Positions 44,760 to 53,450 of a stretch of 64,000 bases of DNA are shown piece by piece (positions within the stretch are counted from its first letter, which is position 1; every line of letters starts with the position of its first letter). The notes under the pieces are model-generated. The model was not told the origin of the DNA, ran no database searches, and saw only the letters and a list, made by a program, of their open reading frames with translations. The position numbers and the translations under genes are program-made. This DNA is from Sinorhizobium sp. 8-89 (GTDB taxonomy: Bacteria > Pseudomonadota > Alphaproteobacteria > Rhizobiales > Rhizobiaceae), in contig NZ_JASKLR010000008.1 of NCBI RefSeq assembly GCF_030124325.1, forward strand, positions 172,914 through 236,913. Reading direction: 5' to 3'.

Positions 44760-47700
44760 ATGGACGTCGGTGCCTGGCTGCGCGATCAAGGGCTGGGACA
44801 GTACGAAGAAGCGTTCCGCCAAAACGACATCGATCCTGAAGTCCTAAGAGATCTTACGGCCGAGGACCTGATTGGGCTTGGCGTCGCCTCAGTAGGGCAC
44901 CGTCGTAAACTGCTTGCTGCCATCGCCGCACTGCGTGAGGTCGCTCAACAACCGAGCGGCCAAGCTGGGGTTGGCGGGACACCTGTAATCCTGCCTGAGC
45001 CGGAGCGCCGCCAGCTCACCGTGATGTTCGTCGACCTTGTCGACTCGACCAGGCTTTCCTCACGACTCGATCCAGAGGAGATGAGCGAACTGCTGCGAGG
45101 CTATCAGGGTGCAGTGGCGGGCGCTATAGCTCGACTCGAAGGCCATGTTGCCAAGTACATGGGCGATGGCGTGCTCGCTTACTTTGGCTATCCGCGCGCT
45201 CACGAGGATGAGGCCGAACGAGCGGTGCGAGCGGGGCTTGCAGCCATCGACGCAGTGGCGAACCTGCAACCACCGCATGGGGAGACGCTGCAAGCTCGCG
45301 TCGGCATCGCGACCGGCTTGGTTGTTGTCGGCGAACTGATCGGCGAAGGTGCTGCGCGTGAGGAGACGGTAATCGGCGAGACGCCCAATTTAGCGGCACG
45401 ACTGCAAAGTGCCGCCGAACCGGGAACTGTGGTGGTGGCATCCACCACCCGGCAGCTGATCGGCGGCCTGTTCGATCTCGCCGAGCTCGGTTTCCACCCG
45501 TTGAAGGGCTTTCCTGGTTCAGTACCCGCTTGGCGCGTGCTCGGTGAAAGCTCCGCGGAGAGCCGTTTCGAAGCCCTGCACGGGGCAAGCCTGACCCCGC
45601 TCGTCGGTCGCGAGCACGAGATAGGACTCCTGCTTAAGCGCTGGGAAGCGGTCAAAGAAGGGGAAGGTCGCGTGGTGTTGCTAGCAGGCGAGCCAGGCAT
45701 CGGCAAGTCGCGCCTTGTTCGTGCCCTGCGTCGGCGTTTGGAAGGCGAGCCGCATACCACTGTAAGTCACTACTGCTCGCCCTATCATCAGACCAGCCCG
45801 CTTCATCCGGTTATCCGCCTTCTGGAGCGGGCAGCTGGCTTCGCCGCGCAGGATCCCCCCGCAATGAAACTGAGCAAGCTCGAGGCGCTGCTCACGCAAT
45901 CGACCGAAGACGTCGCCGACGCGGCCCCGCTGCTCGCGGCGTTGCTGTCGGTTCCAGCGGACGGTCGCTATCTGCCGTTGGAGTTGAGCCCGCACCGGCA
46001 GAAGAAGCGGACGCTGGAGGTACTCGTCGATCAGCTCATCGGGCTCGCGGCACGTCGGCCCGTCCTGGCAGTATACGAGGACGTGCATTGGGCAGATCCG
46101 ACCTCGCTGGAACTGCTGGATCTTGTTGTTGACCGCGTGCAAGACTCGCCAGTGCTGGTGCTCATCACATTCCGCTCCGAGTTTCTCCCACCGTGGATGC
46201 GCTATCCCCACGTCACCGCATTGACGCTTAGTCGTTTGAGCCGTCGGCAAGGCGCAGATATGGTCGAGAGCCTGACCGGCGGCAGGGCTCTGCCTACCGA
46301 AGTGCTCAACCAGATCGTCGGACAGACAGACGGCGTGCCGCTCTTCGTCGAAGAGCTGACGCGCGCGATATTGGAGACGAGCTTGCTTAAAGACGAGGGC
46401 GATCACTACGTTCTCGCAAGTCCCCTGTCGGCAATCGCAATTCCAGCTACGCTTCAGGAATCGTTATTGGCCCGGCTTGACCGACTTGCGCCCGCCAGGG
46501 AGGTCGCGCAGGTGGCGGCCGCAATCGGTCGAGAATTCTCGCATGAGTTGCTCGTGACCGCCGCGCCGTTGCAGACGAGCGAGGTAGAGGAAGCACTGGA
46601 CGACCTCATTGCTTCGGGATTGGTGTTCCGCCACGGGACTCCGCCGCAGGTAACCTACAGCTTCAAGCACGCGCTCGTACGCGACGCCGCCTACGCGACC
46701 CTTGTGCGCACGAAACGACAACGGTTGCACGCGGCGATAGCCACAGCGATCGAGCAACGCTTCCCCGAAACGGTCCAGACGCAGCCCGAGCTTCTGGCCC
46801 AACACTATGCGGAGGCGGGGCGGCTAGAAAGTGCCGTCAATTACTGTCTCAGGGCCGGGCAAGCAGAGATTGCGCGCTCCGCAACGGCCGAAGCGATGAC
46901 CCATCTGACAAGAGGGCTGGAGTTGCTTGAAGGACTGCCTGATGATGCTGCGCGATGGCGGCAGGAACTCGAATTGCAGGTCGCTCTCAGCGTTGCCCTG
47001 ATGACTGCCAAGGGTTGGGCAGCGCCAGAGGTCGGCCGGGCCAACGCGCGAGCACGCGAATTATGCGAGCGGATCGGGGATAAAGGCAGGCTCTTCCCTG
47101 TCCTCTACGGGGAGTGGGTCTTCCACGTCGTTCGCGCTGAACTGGAGGCGGGGAGGAAGGCGGGAGAGGAGCTGCTCCGACGCGCGCAGGAAGAACAGGA
47201 GGCGTCCGGTGAGACCGTCGGCAATCGCATCGCCGGAACCGATGCCTTCCTTCGCGGCGAGATCGCTACTGCCCGTGAATATCTGGAACGGTCGCTCGCC
47301 CTTTATGACCCGCAGCAACACCGCTCCCTCGCATTCCTGTTCGCCCAGGACCCTCGGGTGGCGGGACTGTCGGTCCTCTCCTGGACCCTCTTCGCTCTTG
47401 GGTATCCTGAGCAGGCCCAGGCCAGGAGCAACGAGGCATTGGCGGACGCAAGGGAACTTTCCCACCGCAACACGCTCGGTTACGCCCTGCTTTACGGCTG
47501 CATCCTGTCGCAGCTTCGCGGCGACTGGCGAGAAGCCCGAGATCGGGCGGATTCACTGATCACGCTCGCAAGAGCGCAGGGCTCTCCGCACTTCCTCGGC
47601 GCAGGTGCAATGGTTCGAGGCTGGACGCTAGCAGAGACGGGTGAATTGCCGGCGGCCCTCACACAGGTTCGAGAAGGCTTGGCGTCGTGGCAGATGACTG

Positions 47701-48149
47701 GAGCGAGATTCCTGGTTCCATTCTTTTTGAGCTTGCTCGCGCGCCTCGAGACGCATGCCGGGGGAGCAAAGCGAGGATTGGATTTGCTGACCGACGCGCT
47801 GGACCGAGCGGGCGCAACGGGCGAGCGGTGGTTCGAGGCGGAATTGCATCGGCTGACGGGCGAGCTGATGCTGCAGCTGCCCGCGTTTGATCGTGCCGAG
47901 GCGGAAGCACGACTCCGGCACGCGGCCGAGGTAGCGCGAGGGCAAAGCGCTGACTTATGGGAGTTGCGCGCGGCGACAAGCCTAGCCCGACTATGGATCG
48001 TGCAGAACCGGTTCGGCGACGCTCATCACCTGCTTGCGCCCCTCTGCGGCAGGTTTACGGAGGGATTCGCGACATCGGATCTGCAATCGGCCCAACGGGT
48101 GCTTCGCGAGACAGCCGGTGTCAATGGCGCGACCAAGTCATCCGACTAG
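44760..48149 (+). CDS. SAM / class III nucleotide cyclase / AAA ATPase / helical-repeat protein
   Basis: A 1129-residue protein. The N-terminal SAM domain (~1-62, WLRDQGLGQYEEAFRQNDID) is followed by a class III adenylate/guanylate cyclase domain (~80-250). Both metal Asp are present (FVDLVDST at ~91, with GDGVLAYFG at ~135), plus IGETPNLAARLQ. Next come an AAA/STAND ATPase (Walker A GEPGIGKS at ~310, Walker B VYEDVHWAD) and TPR-like repeats to the end. The product is probably cAMP; the ATPase/repeat part likely gates activity. The ATG at 44760 follows GGAGGAG. It shares the ATPase-plus-repeats plan with the preceding kinase. Arginine-rich, long gene between two empty gaps: possible horizontal acquisition (inference). 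Confidence 0.92.
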   Translation: MDVGAWLRDQGLGQYEEAFRQNDIDPEVLRDLTAEDLIGLGVASVGHRRKLLAAIAALREVAQQPSGQAGVGGTPVILPEPERRQLTVMFVDLVDSTRLSSRLDPEEMSELLRGYQGAVAGAIARLEGHVAKYMGDGVLAYFGYPRAHEDEAERAVRAGLAAIDAVANLQPPHGETLQARVGIATGLVVVGELIGEGAAREETVIGETPNLAARLQSAAEPGTVVVASTTRQLIGGLFDLAELGFHPLKGFPGSVPAWRVLGESSAESRFEALHGASLTPLVGREHEIGLLLKRWEAVKEGEGRVVLLAGEPGIGKSRLVRALRRRLEGEPHTTVSHYCSPYHQTSPLHPVIRLLERAAGFAAQDPPAMKLSKLEALLTQSTEDVADAAPLLAALLSVPADGRYLPLELSPHRQKKRTLEVLVDQLIGLAARRPVLAVYEDVHWADPTSLELLDLVVDRVQDSPVLVLITFRSEFLPPWMRYPHVTALTLSRLSRRQGADMVESLTGGRALPTEVLNQIVGQTDGVPLFVEELTRAILETSLLKDEGDHYVLASPLSAIAIPATLQESLLARLDRLAPAREVAQVAAAIGREFSHELLVTAAPLQTSEVEEALDDLIASGLVFRHGTPPQVTYSFKHALVRDAAYATLVRTKRQRLHAAIATAIEQRFPETVQTQPELLAQHYAEAGRLESAVNYCLRAGQAEIARSATAEAMTHLTRGLELLEGLPDDAARWRQELELQVALSVALMTAKGWAAPEVGRANARARELCERIGDKGRLFPVLYGEWVFHVVRAELEAGRKAGEELLRRAQEEQEASGETVGNRIAGTDAFLRGEIATAREYLERSLALYDPQQHRSLAFLFAQDPRVAGLSVLSWTLFALGYPEQAQARSNEALADARELSHRNTLGYALLYGCILSQLRGDWREARDRADSLITLARAQGSPHFLGAGAMVRGWTLAETGELPAALTQVREGLASWQMTGARFLVPFFLSLLARLETHAGGAKRGLDLLTDALDRAGATGERWFEAELHRLTGELMLQLPAFDRAEAEARLRHAAEVARGQSADLWELRAATSLARLWIVQNRFGDAHHLLAPLCGRFTEGFATSDLQSAQRVLRETAGVNGATKSSD

Positions 48150-49057
48150 TCAGCCGAGTTGCAATGTTCTACGCCAAACCGCGCTGACAGCACTGTCGGC
48201 CGGCAAGGGTGTGATGGAGCGTCACCGAGTCAGTAGTCGTCCGCTTTTCCGGCAACGAATTGGAGCTCTTGGTTGTCCGATCCGGGGTCAAGACCTGACG
48301 GTTCTGCTTGCTGAGGGAGCGACCCTGAGGGTCGAAGGGACCCATTCTTCACGAGCCCTGTGCACGGCTTGTTGCGAGGATGTTCACGTTCTGGGCTAAG
48401 ATCACATAATGCATCGTGTGGAACGCCGTCGCCCTTAACCGACTATTTCGGCTTTCTGCCGGCCTTCAGCGGGTCTGGAGGCTGGGGCGATTCCACTGGG
48501 GTGGCAAAAACAGCTTTGAGATATCGGCCAAGACGCCATCCAACCAGATGTATGGCTGGGATCTCGTCGATTTCGCTGCTGAATCGCAGTATGTTCTCGC
48601 CGCCCCTCGGGGTCCGCAGCATTCGGAGCATCTCCGGTACGGCCCGCCGACGAGGGCTACTCCGGCAAGCACTGCTGGTCGCGGCGGCAGAACTGCGGAT
48701 CGCTGAACTAAGGCAGGCTCCTCCACTCCGCAGCGACGGCTCGTCGCGATGTGGAATAATTGCGCCGAGCACTCTGAAACGCCACAGACCCGTCGCAACA
48801 GCAGAATGCGCGCTGTGTCGGCCGGCGATGTCCGGGTTCCACCGTGGCTGGCTTCCTCGTCGACGAGTTGTTCTCTCTGAAGCGTCCATCTGAAAATAAG
48901 CGCAGGCTCGGCAATCCATATCATTCCCATGAATTGACATTTGCTAATATCGCTTGTAGTTCTAAAAGGGAACATCGTTCCGCATAAAGGAACATCGCGA
49001 AACCCGTGGGACGGAGAGAGCGGGATTGGCACTTTTCGCTTAGCAGGAGGAGAAAAT
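48150..49057. other. 900-bp region without a recognised gene
   Basis: Several overlapping open frames on both strands, none with a ribosome site, family motif or convincing codon pattern. A 7-bp perfect hairpin CGACCCT-G-AGGGTCG lies at 48320-48334. The last ~90 bp contain the operator-like repeats of the next operon. It is probably eroded DNA. The longest minus-strand frame (48443-48940) was examined and not recognised. Confidence 0.5.
48969..48997. promoter_or_regulatory. IclR-like operator: GGAAC/GTTCC repeats before the ABC operon
   Basis: GGAACATCG occurs twice exactly 20 bp apart (48969 and 48989). Between them GTTCC-N7-GGAAC (48977-48993) forms an inverted repeat, and GGAAC-ATC-GTTCC (48969-48981) forms another. 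Such TTCC...GGAA arms are typical of IclR-family sites. The cluster lies 61-89 bp before the binding-protein start. No IclR gene is in the window. Confidence 0.55.
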
Positions 49058-50095
49058 ATGAAGGGACTCGTTTGGAGCGCCGCCGTCACGGCATCGGTTA
49101 TTTTGGGCTGTCTGCCAGCCAGCGCGGCTGAGACGGTCACCGTCAACATCGGCATCGTCAATTCGACCAGTGACGTCGCCTTTTTCATCGCCGACAAGAA
49201 GGGTTACTTCCGGGAAGAAGGTATCGACGCAAAATTCGTTCCGTTCGACTCCGGCGCAAAGATGGTGGCACCCCTTGGCGCCGGCCAGCTCGACGTGGCA
49301 GGCGGCTCGCCTTCGGCAGGCCTTTATAACGCCGTCGCGCGCGGCATCGGGATCAAGATCGTCGCCGACAAGGGCTCGACGCCTCCGGGCTATGGTTACC
49401 AGCCACTGCTGATCCGCAAGGACCTCATCGACAGCGGCAAGTTCACGAGCCTTGCCGATCTGAAGGGGATGAAGGTCGCAGGCAGCGCCAACGGCAGCGC
49501 CTCGACCTCCACGATGAACGAAGCCCTGAAGAAGGGGGGCCTCAACCCCGCCGACGTCGAGCGTCTCTACCTCTCCTTCCCGCAGCATGTGCTTGCGCTC
49601 GAAAACAAGGCGGTCGACGCCGCGCTGACGACCGAGCCCTCGGCGACCGAGGCTGTACGCCGCGGTGCCGCGGTACGCTTCATGGGCGACGATGAAATCT
49701 ATCCCAACCACCAGCTCGCCGTAGTGCTCTATTCCAGCGCTTTTTCCGAGCAGCATCGCGACGCGGCGGAAGCCTTCATGCGCGCTTATGTCCGCGCCGC
49801 GCGCGACTACAACAATGCACTTTTGAACGGCAAGCTAGCCGGTCCCAACGCCGCCGAGGTCATCTCGATCCTAACAGAATACACCTCGGTCAAAGATCCG
49901 GAGATCTTCCGCGCGATCGTTCCCCAGGGCATTAATCCGGACGGCAAGCTGAACGTGGCGAGTCTGCAGACGGATCTCGGCTACTTCCGGTCGGAAGGTC
50001 TGATGGAGGGGGAGGTCGCGTTGGACCAGGTCGTTGACACGTCCTTCGCCGAAGCTGCCGTCAAGAAGCTCGGCCCCTATCAGCCGCAGAAGTAG
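49058..50095 (+). CDS. NitT/TauT-type (NMT1/THI5-like) periplasmic binding protein
   Basis: A 345-residue exported protein with a signal peptide (MKGLVWSAAVTASVILGCLP, cleavage near ASA-A). The mature part matches the SsuA/NMT1 family: SDVAFFIADKKGYFREEGID, a GAGQLDVAGGSPSAGLYN pocket and ADVERLYLSFPQHVLAL. Substrates in this family range from sulfonates and thiamine precursors to aromatic acids. A strong AGGAGGAG site precedes the ATG at 49058. First gene of an ABC operon that also includes a class II aldolase. Confidence 0.92.
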   Translation: MKGLVWSAAVTASVILGCLPASAAETVTVNIGIVNSTSDVAFFIADKKGYFREEGIDAKFVPFDSGAKMVAPLGAGQLDVAGGSPSAGLYNAVARGIGIKIVADKGSTPPGYGYQPLLIRKDLIDSGKFTSLADLKGMKVAGSANGSASTSTMNEALKKGGLNPADVERLYLSFPQHVLALENKAVDAALTTEPSATEAVRRGAAVRFMGDDEIYPNHQLAVVLYSSAFSEQHRDAAEAFMRAYVRAARDYNNALLNGKLAGPNAAEVISILTEYTSVKDPEIFRAIVPQGINPDGKLNVASLQTDLGYFRSEGLMEGEVALDQVVDTSFAEAAVKKLGPYQPQK

Positions 50096-50106
50096 AGGAC
50101 AGCGAC

Positions 50107-50952
50107 ATGGCGAGATCATCTCATCATCTGCGCAGCGTACCTGACGAGTCTCACGAGGCGGCAAAGATACGGCTGCGGAACCTCACCAAGTCCTTCGAAA
50201 CGCCGGCGGGCACAATGACTGCGCTCGACAACGTCTCGCTCGACATCGCCGAAGGCTGTTTTTTCATGATTGTCGGTCCGAGCGGCTGCGGCAAGACGAC
50301 CTTGCTCCGCATCCTCGCCAATTTAGAGACCGCTACCTCAGGCAGCGTCGAGGTCAGCGCACCAGCGCAGAACCGCCCCAGCAACTCGATGGTCTTCCAG
50401 GGGGATTCTCTGTTTCCGTGGATGACAGTCTGGGACAACGCTTCCTACGGATTACGCCTGCGACACGTGCCTAAGGGCCAGATCAACGAGGTCGTCGGAC
50501 ATTATCTGGAGCGTACGGGGCTCACGCGCTTCGCGCAGGCCTACCCGCACCAGCTCTCCGGGGGCATGCGTCAACGTGTGTCGATCGCCCGTGCCTTCGC
50601 CAACGATCCAGACATCCTGTTGATGGACGAGCCGTTCTCGGCGCTGGACGAGCAGAACAAACTCCTTCTGCAGGAAGAGCTGCTGCGCATCTGGGAGGAA
50701 ACCCGAAAGACGGTGCTCTTCATCACCCATAGTGTCGATGAGGCCGTGACCCTCGGCGACCGAGTGATGATCATGTCGGCCCAGCCCGGCCGCGCCAAGG
50801 AGATCATGGACGTTCCCTTCGAGCGCCCACGCTCCGTTTTGGAACTGCGCTCGCGCCCGGCCTATGGCGAATTCGTCTACTCGATCTTGGGCCAGCTTCG
50901 CGAGGAAGTCCAGCGCGCGCGTTCACGCGATCTTGGGGAGACAAAGGCATGA
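50107..50952 (+). CDS. NitT/TauT-type ABC transporter ATPase
   Basis: A 281-residue ATPase of the SsuB/TauB family. Walker A GPSGCGKTT, Q-loop FQGDSLFPWMTV, signature LSGGMRQR, Walker B ILLMDEPFSALDEQ and the switch His in FITHSVDEAV are present. It is 11 bp after the binding-protein gene and overlaps the permease start by 4 bp (ATGA). It drives uptake through the adjacent permease. Confidence 0.94.
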   Translation: MARSSHHLRSVPDESHEAAKIRLRNLTKSFETPAGTMTALDNVSLDIAEGCFFMIVGPSGCGKTTLLRILANLETATSGSVEVSAPAQNRPSNSMVFQGDSLFPWMTVWDNASYGLRLRHVPKGQINEVVGHYLERTGLTRFAQAYPHQLSGGMRQRVSIARAFANDPDILLMDEPFSALDEQNKLLLQEELLRIWEETRKTVLFITHSVDEAVTLGDRVMIMSAQPGRAKEIMDVPFERPRSVLELRSRPAYGEFVYSILGQLREEVQRARSRDLGETKA

Positions 50953-51770
50953 GCATCGCACCGAACGTCACACAGACGGCAGCGGCCGTCCGCCCCAAGA
51001 AGAGGCTTTTCGCCGGCGACAACCGCGACCGGATCATCAGCATCGCGTCGCCGCTTATGCTTCTGCTTGTCTGGCAAATCGCGGCGCAGGCCGGTTTGAT
51101 CGACCAGCGCTTTTTCCCGGCGCCGTCAAAGGTTTTCTCGACCTTGCTGTCCCTAGTCGCAGATGGTTCGCTCTGGAGCAACACCTGGGCAACGCTGCAG
51201 CGGCTCTTCTGGGGCACTCTCGTCGGCGGCATCCCCGCTCTCCTTCTCGGCGTGGCGATCGGCCTGTCGCGGCCGTTGAGGGCCATGATCGATCCTCTGA
51301 TCTCGGCCACCTACCCGGTGCCGAAGAGCGCTATCTTCCCGTTGCTGCTGTTGATCTGCGGGCGTGGAGAGGCTTCCAAGATCGCCATGGTGGCAATTGG
51401 CGTCTTCTATCCATTGCTGATCAATTCGGCGACCGGCGTTCTTGAAATCAATAAGATCTACCTCGATGTCGGGCGCAACTACGGTGCTAACCGCTGGCAG
51501 GTCTTTTCTACCATCGCCCTGCCTGGTGCCGTGCCGCACATCATGAGCGGCCTCAAGCTCGGTCTCGGTCTCGGTCTGATGCTGATTGCGATCGCCGAAA
51601 TGATCGGCTCGAAGAGCGGTCTCGGTTACATGATCTGGAATGCCTGGGAGCTGCTGTCGGTTGAACAAATATACGTGGGCCTACTGGTCGTTGCCTTTCT
51701 TGGCTATGTCATCTCAGTCATCCCCGAACTCGAGCGTAAGCTGGTGCCCTGGAAGAAAACCGCCCGATAG
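50949..51770 (+). CDS. NitT/TauT-type ABC transporter permease
   Basis: A 273-residue inner-membrane permease (SsuC/TauC family, about six helices). It has the family block ATLQRLFWGTLVGGIPALLLG, YPVPKSAIFPLLLLICG and the ATPase-contact loop region DVGRNYGANRWQVFSTIALPGAVPH. Its start is coupled to the ATPase stop. It completes the importer. The aldolase gene follows after about 90 bp. Confidence 0.93.
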   Translation: MSIAPNVTQTAAAVRPKKRLFAGDNRDRIISIASPLMLLLVWQIAAQAGLIDQRFFPAPSKVFSTLLSLVADGSLWSNTWATLQRLFWGTLVGGIPALLLGVAIGLSRPLRAMIDPLISATYPVPKSAIFPLLLLICGRGEASKIAMVAIGVFYPLLINSATGVLEINKIYLDVGRNYGANRWQVFSTIALPGAVPHIMSGLKLGLGLGLMLIAIAEMIGSKSGLGYMIWNAWELLSVEQIYVGLLVVAFLGYVISVIPELERKLVPWKKTAR

Positions 51771-51861
51771 TTTCTCAAACCTGACCGTAGAGAAGCGGCC
51801 GTCATCGGGGCGGCCGCAACTCTTTCGGGCAATCGCGCCCCATATCATCGGACTGCAATCC

Positions 51862-52562
51862 ATGATCGGAGACCACGAAGAAAGGCAGACCCTCGCGCGC
51901 TCGATCCTGATGCTCGAACGTGCCGGCATCATCGACTTCAACGGCCATGCCAGCATACGCCTGCCCGGCTACGGGATGCTCATCAATTCCGGCGTGTCCG
52001 TGCGCAGCGCTCTCACCGCGAACGACATCGTCGCCATCGACTTCGACGGGAGGCCGATCGAAGACGGTCCTGCACCACCAAGGGAATTCCACATCCATTC
52101 GGAAATCTACCGCCGCCGGCCCGACGTCAACGCCGTCATCCATGCCCACCCCTTCTGGTCGACGCTCTTCAGTTCGACCGGAAAGGCGGTCAGGCCCGTG
52201 ACCATGCAGGCTGCCGTGCTCGGCGAGATCCGGGAGTTCCCCGCCATAGCCTCGATCAATACCAAGCCGCTCGGCGAGGAGCTTGCCGCGACGCTCGGCG
52301 ATCATCATATGGCGCTGCTGAAATCCCACGGCGCGGTGATCGCCGCCGGCAGCATCCTCGAAGCCTTCGTGCTTGCGGTCTATCTAGAAGAGAATGCGGA
52401 GCGGCAGTACCGCGCCGAGCAGATCGGCGACCGGCCGTATTGACGAGCGAGCAAATCGCCGTGCTCTCCGGCAATCTCTGGAGGCCCAACCTGCTGCAGA
52501 AGGTCTGGGATTATCACGCGTCCAAGCTGGGGTCAGAACGGGAACTGCTCCCGAAGGGGTAA
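51862..52562 (+). pseudogene. Class II aldolase/adducin-family protein, one-base frameshift near 52437
   Basis: From the ATG at 51862 the protein shows the family core FNGHASIRLPG and the zinc ligands HIHSEIYRRRPDVNAVIHAHPFW, then LGDHHMALLKSHGAV. The frame stops at 52443. The natural C terminus (LTSEQIAVLSGNLWRP, NLLQKVWDYHASKLG) is intact in the adjacent frame to a TAA at 52562. Adding one base near 52437 yields 233 residues, a normal length. The family includes sugar-phosphate aldolases and dihydroxyphthalate-type decarboxylases. It lies at the end of the NitT/TauT transporter operon and presumably acts on the imported solute. No clear ribosome site is seen. Confidence 0.85.
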
Positions 52563-52591
52563 GGGGGGGCATCGCGCGAGCCGCCAATCCG

Positions 52592-52610
52592 ATCCCCCGC
52601 TCAGAAATTT
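52592..52610 (+). repeat. 19-bp direct repeat, first copy (second at 52952-52970)
   Basis: ATCCCCCGCTCAGAAATTT occurs identically at 52592-52610 and 52952-52970, exactly 360 bp apart, each time followed by a CCAAACATT-type block. Each copy precedes a copy of the same small gene, so this marks a tandem duplication of a promoter-plus-gene unit. Confidence 0.85.
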
Positions 52611-52714
52611 TCTGCCAAACATTCCGGGCGCCTCCTTAAGCGGCCCTTTTGAGGGAACTGACCGGCGTCCGATGCGTTCCGGACTGACAAGAAGAACTAG
52701 GGAGGGAAACTCCC

Positions 52715-52921
52715 ATGCACAATCCAAGATATCGCGTGAGGCATGAACAGGACGGGACCTGGACGGTCTACGACGTCTTCACGGGAATGCCTGCCGTCAT
52801 CGGCCGCGACAAGGTCTCCTGCAAGCTCAACCCTGAACAAGCGGATGAAATCGTTGGCCTTATGAACATGCTGGATGCTCTTAGGCGGAACATTTTGCAT
52901 GGGCCTGACACGATCCACTGA
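52715..52921 (+). CDS. Small hypothetical protein (68 aa), intact member of a tandem duplication
   Basis: A 68-residue soluble protein. The N-terminal two thirds reads as a short beta-rich unit (GTWTVYDVFTGMPAVIG), the C-terminal third as a helix (EQADEIVGLMNMLDALRR). The ATG follows GGGAGGGAAACTCCC directly; that segment can form a 5-bp hairpin (GGGAG/CTCCC) covering the ribosome site, suggesting translational control. I do not recognise the family, but a decayed second copy 290 bp downstream preserves the same motifs, which shows the reading frame was once under selection. Confidence 0.7.
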   Translation: MHNPRYRVRHEQDGTWTVYDVFTGMPAVIGRDKVSCKLNPEQADEIVGLMNMLDALRRNILHGPDTIH

Positions 52922-53004
52922 ATGGCAGCTGTGCGCCGAGATGGATAGCTCATCCCCCGCTCAGAAATTTGTACCAAACATTTAGGCCTCGCATTATCTC
53001 CGCC

Positions 53005-53180
53005 ATGCAACACCCGGTACAGATTCCGGCAGGAGCTTAATCGAACGTGGACGGTGTTCGACGTCTTCACCGGAATGCCTGTCGTATTTGGCAACCAAGG
53101 CGCTGCGGTCGGCTATACCCAAGGGAAGCCGAGGACCGGGCCCACCTCCTGAACGTTCACGACAGCCTGAAAGCGGCGTC
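53005..53180 (+). pseudogene. Decayed duplicate of the 68-aa protein gene
   Basis: After the second copy of the 19-bp repeat, pieces of the same protein can be read in three frames. These are MQHP, then RYRFRQELNRTWTVFDVFTG (against RYRVRHEQDGTWTVYDVFTG), then LYPREAEDRAHLLNVHDSLK (against LNPEQADEIVGLMNMLDALR). At least two frameshifts separate them, so the copy is dead. Confidence 0.8.
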
Positions 53181-53186
53181 TCGTTC

Positions 53187-53447
53187 CTACCCAGAAAGCG
53201 CAGGACCCAGCTCAGGACGACGCTCATGGCCACCACGGAACACCTGTTCAACACCCACGAGCTTAGGCCGGTCCTCCATGTTGTGCCTCAGGCCGTGCAC
53301 AACCAACTTCTCGTCGTCGGTGATCTTACGAACATGCTTCATCAGCGCAGCGCTGGCGACAACAGGCAGACGTTCTCGATCAGTGCTTTGGAAATCGCAT
53401 GATGTGTCACCGGGACCTCCATCCCAGAGTTCCTGCTCCCGGGTCAT
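53187..53447 (-). pseudogene. Tyrosine-recombinase (integrase) C-terminal remnant
   Basis: The minus strand contains ALMKHVRKITDDEKLVVHGL followed by RHNMEDRPKLVGVE. This has the HxLRH box and following helix of phage/ICE-type tyrosine recombinases (usual pattern HGLRHSxEDRL). There is no start region, and the final His/Tyr nucleophile segment is replaced by unrelated residues before a stop at 53187. It marks a former integration event next to the duplicated small genes. Confidence 0.7.
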
Positions 53448-53450
53448 CCT

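Noticed and set aside
48443-48940. Minus-strand open frame of 165 codons
   Set aside because: No ribosome site or recognisable motif and biased residue composition; several competing frames overlap it.
49020-49045. Sigma-54-like TTGGCAC before the NitT/TauT operon
   Set aside because: The -12 GC does not occur at the required spacing after the -24 GG.
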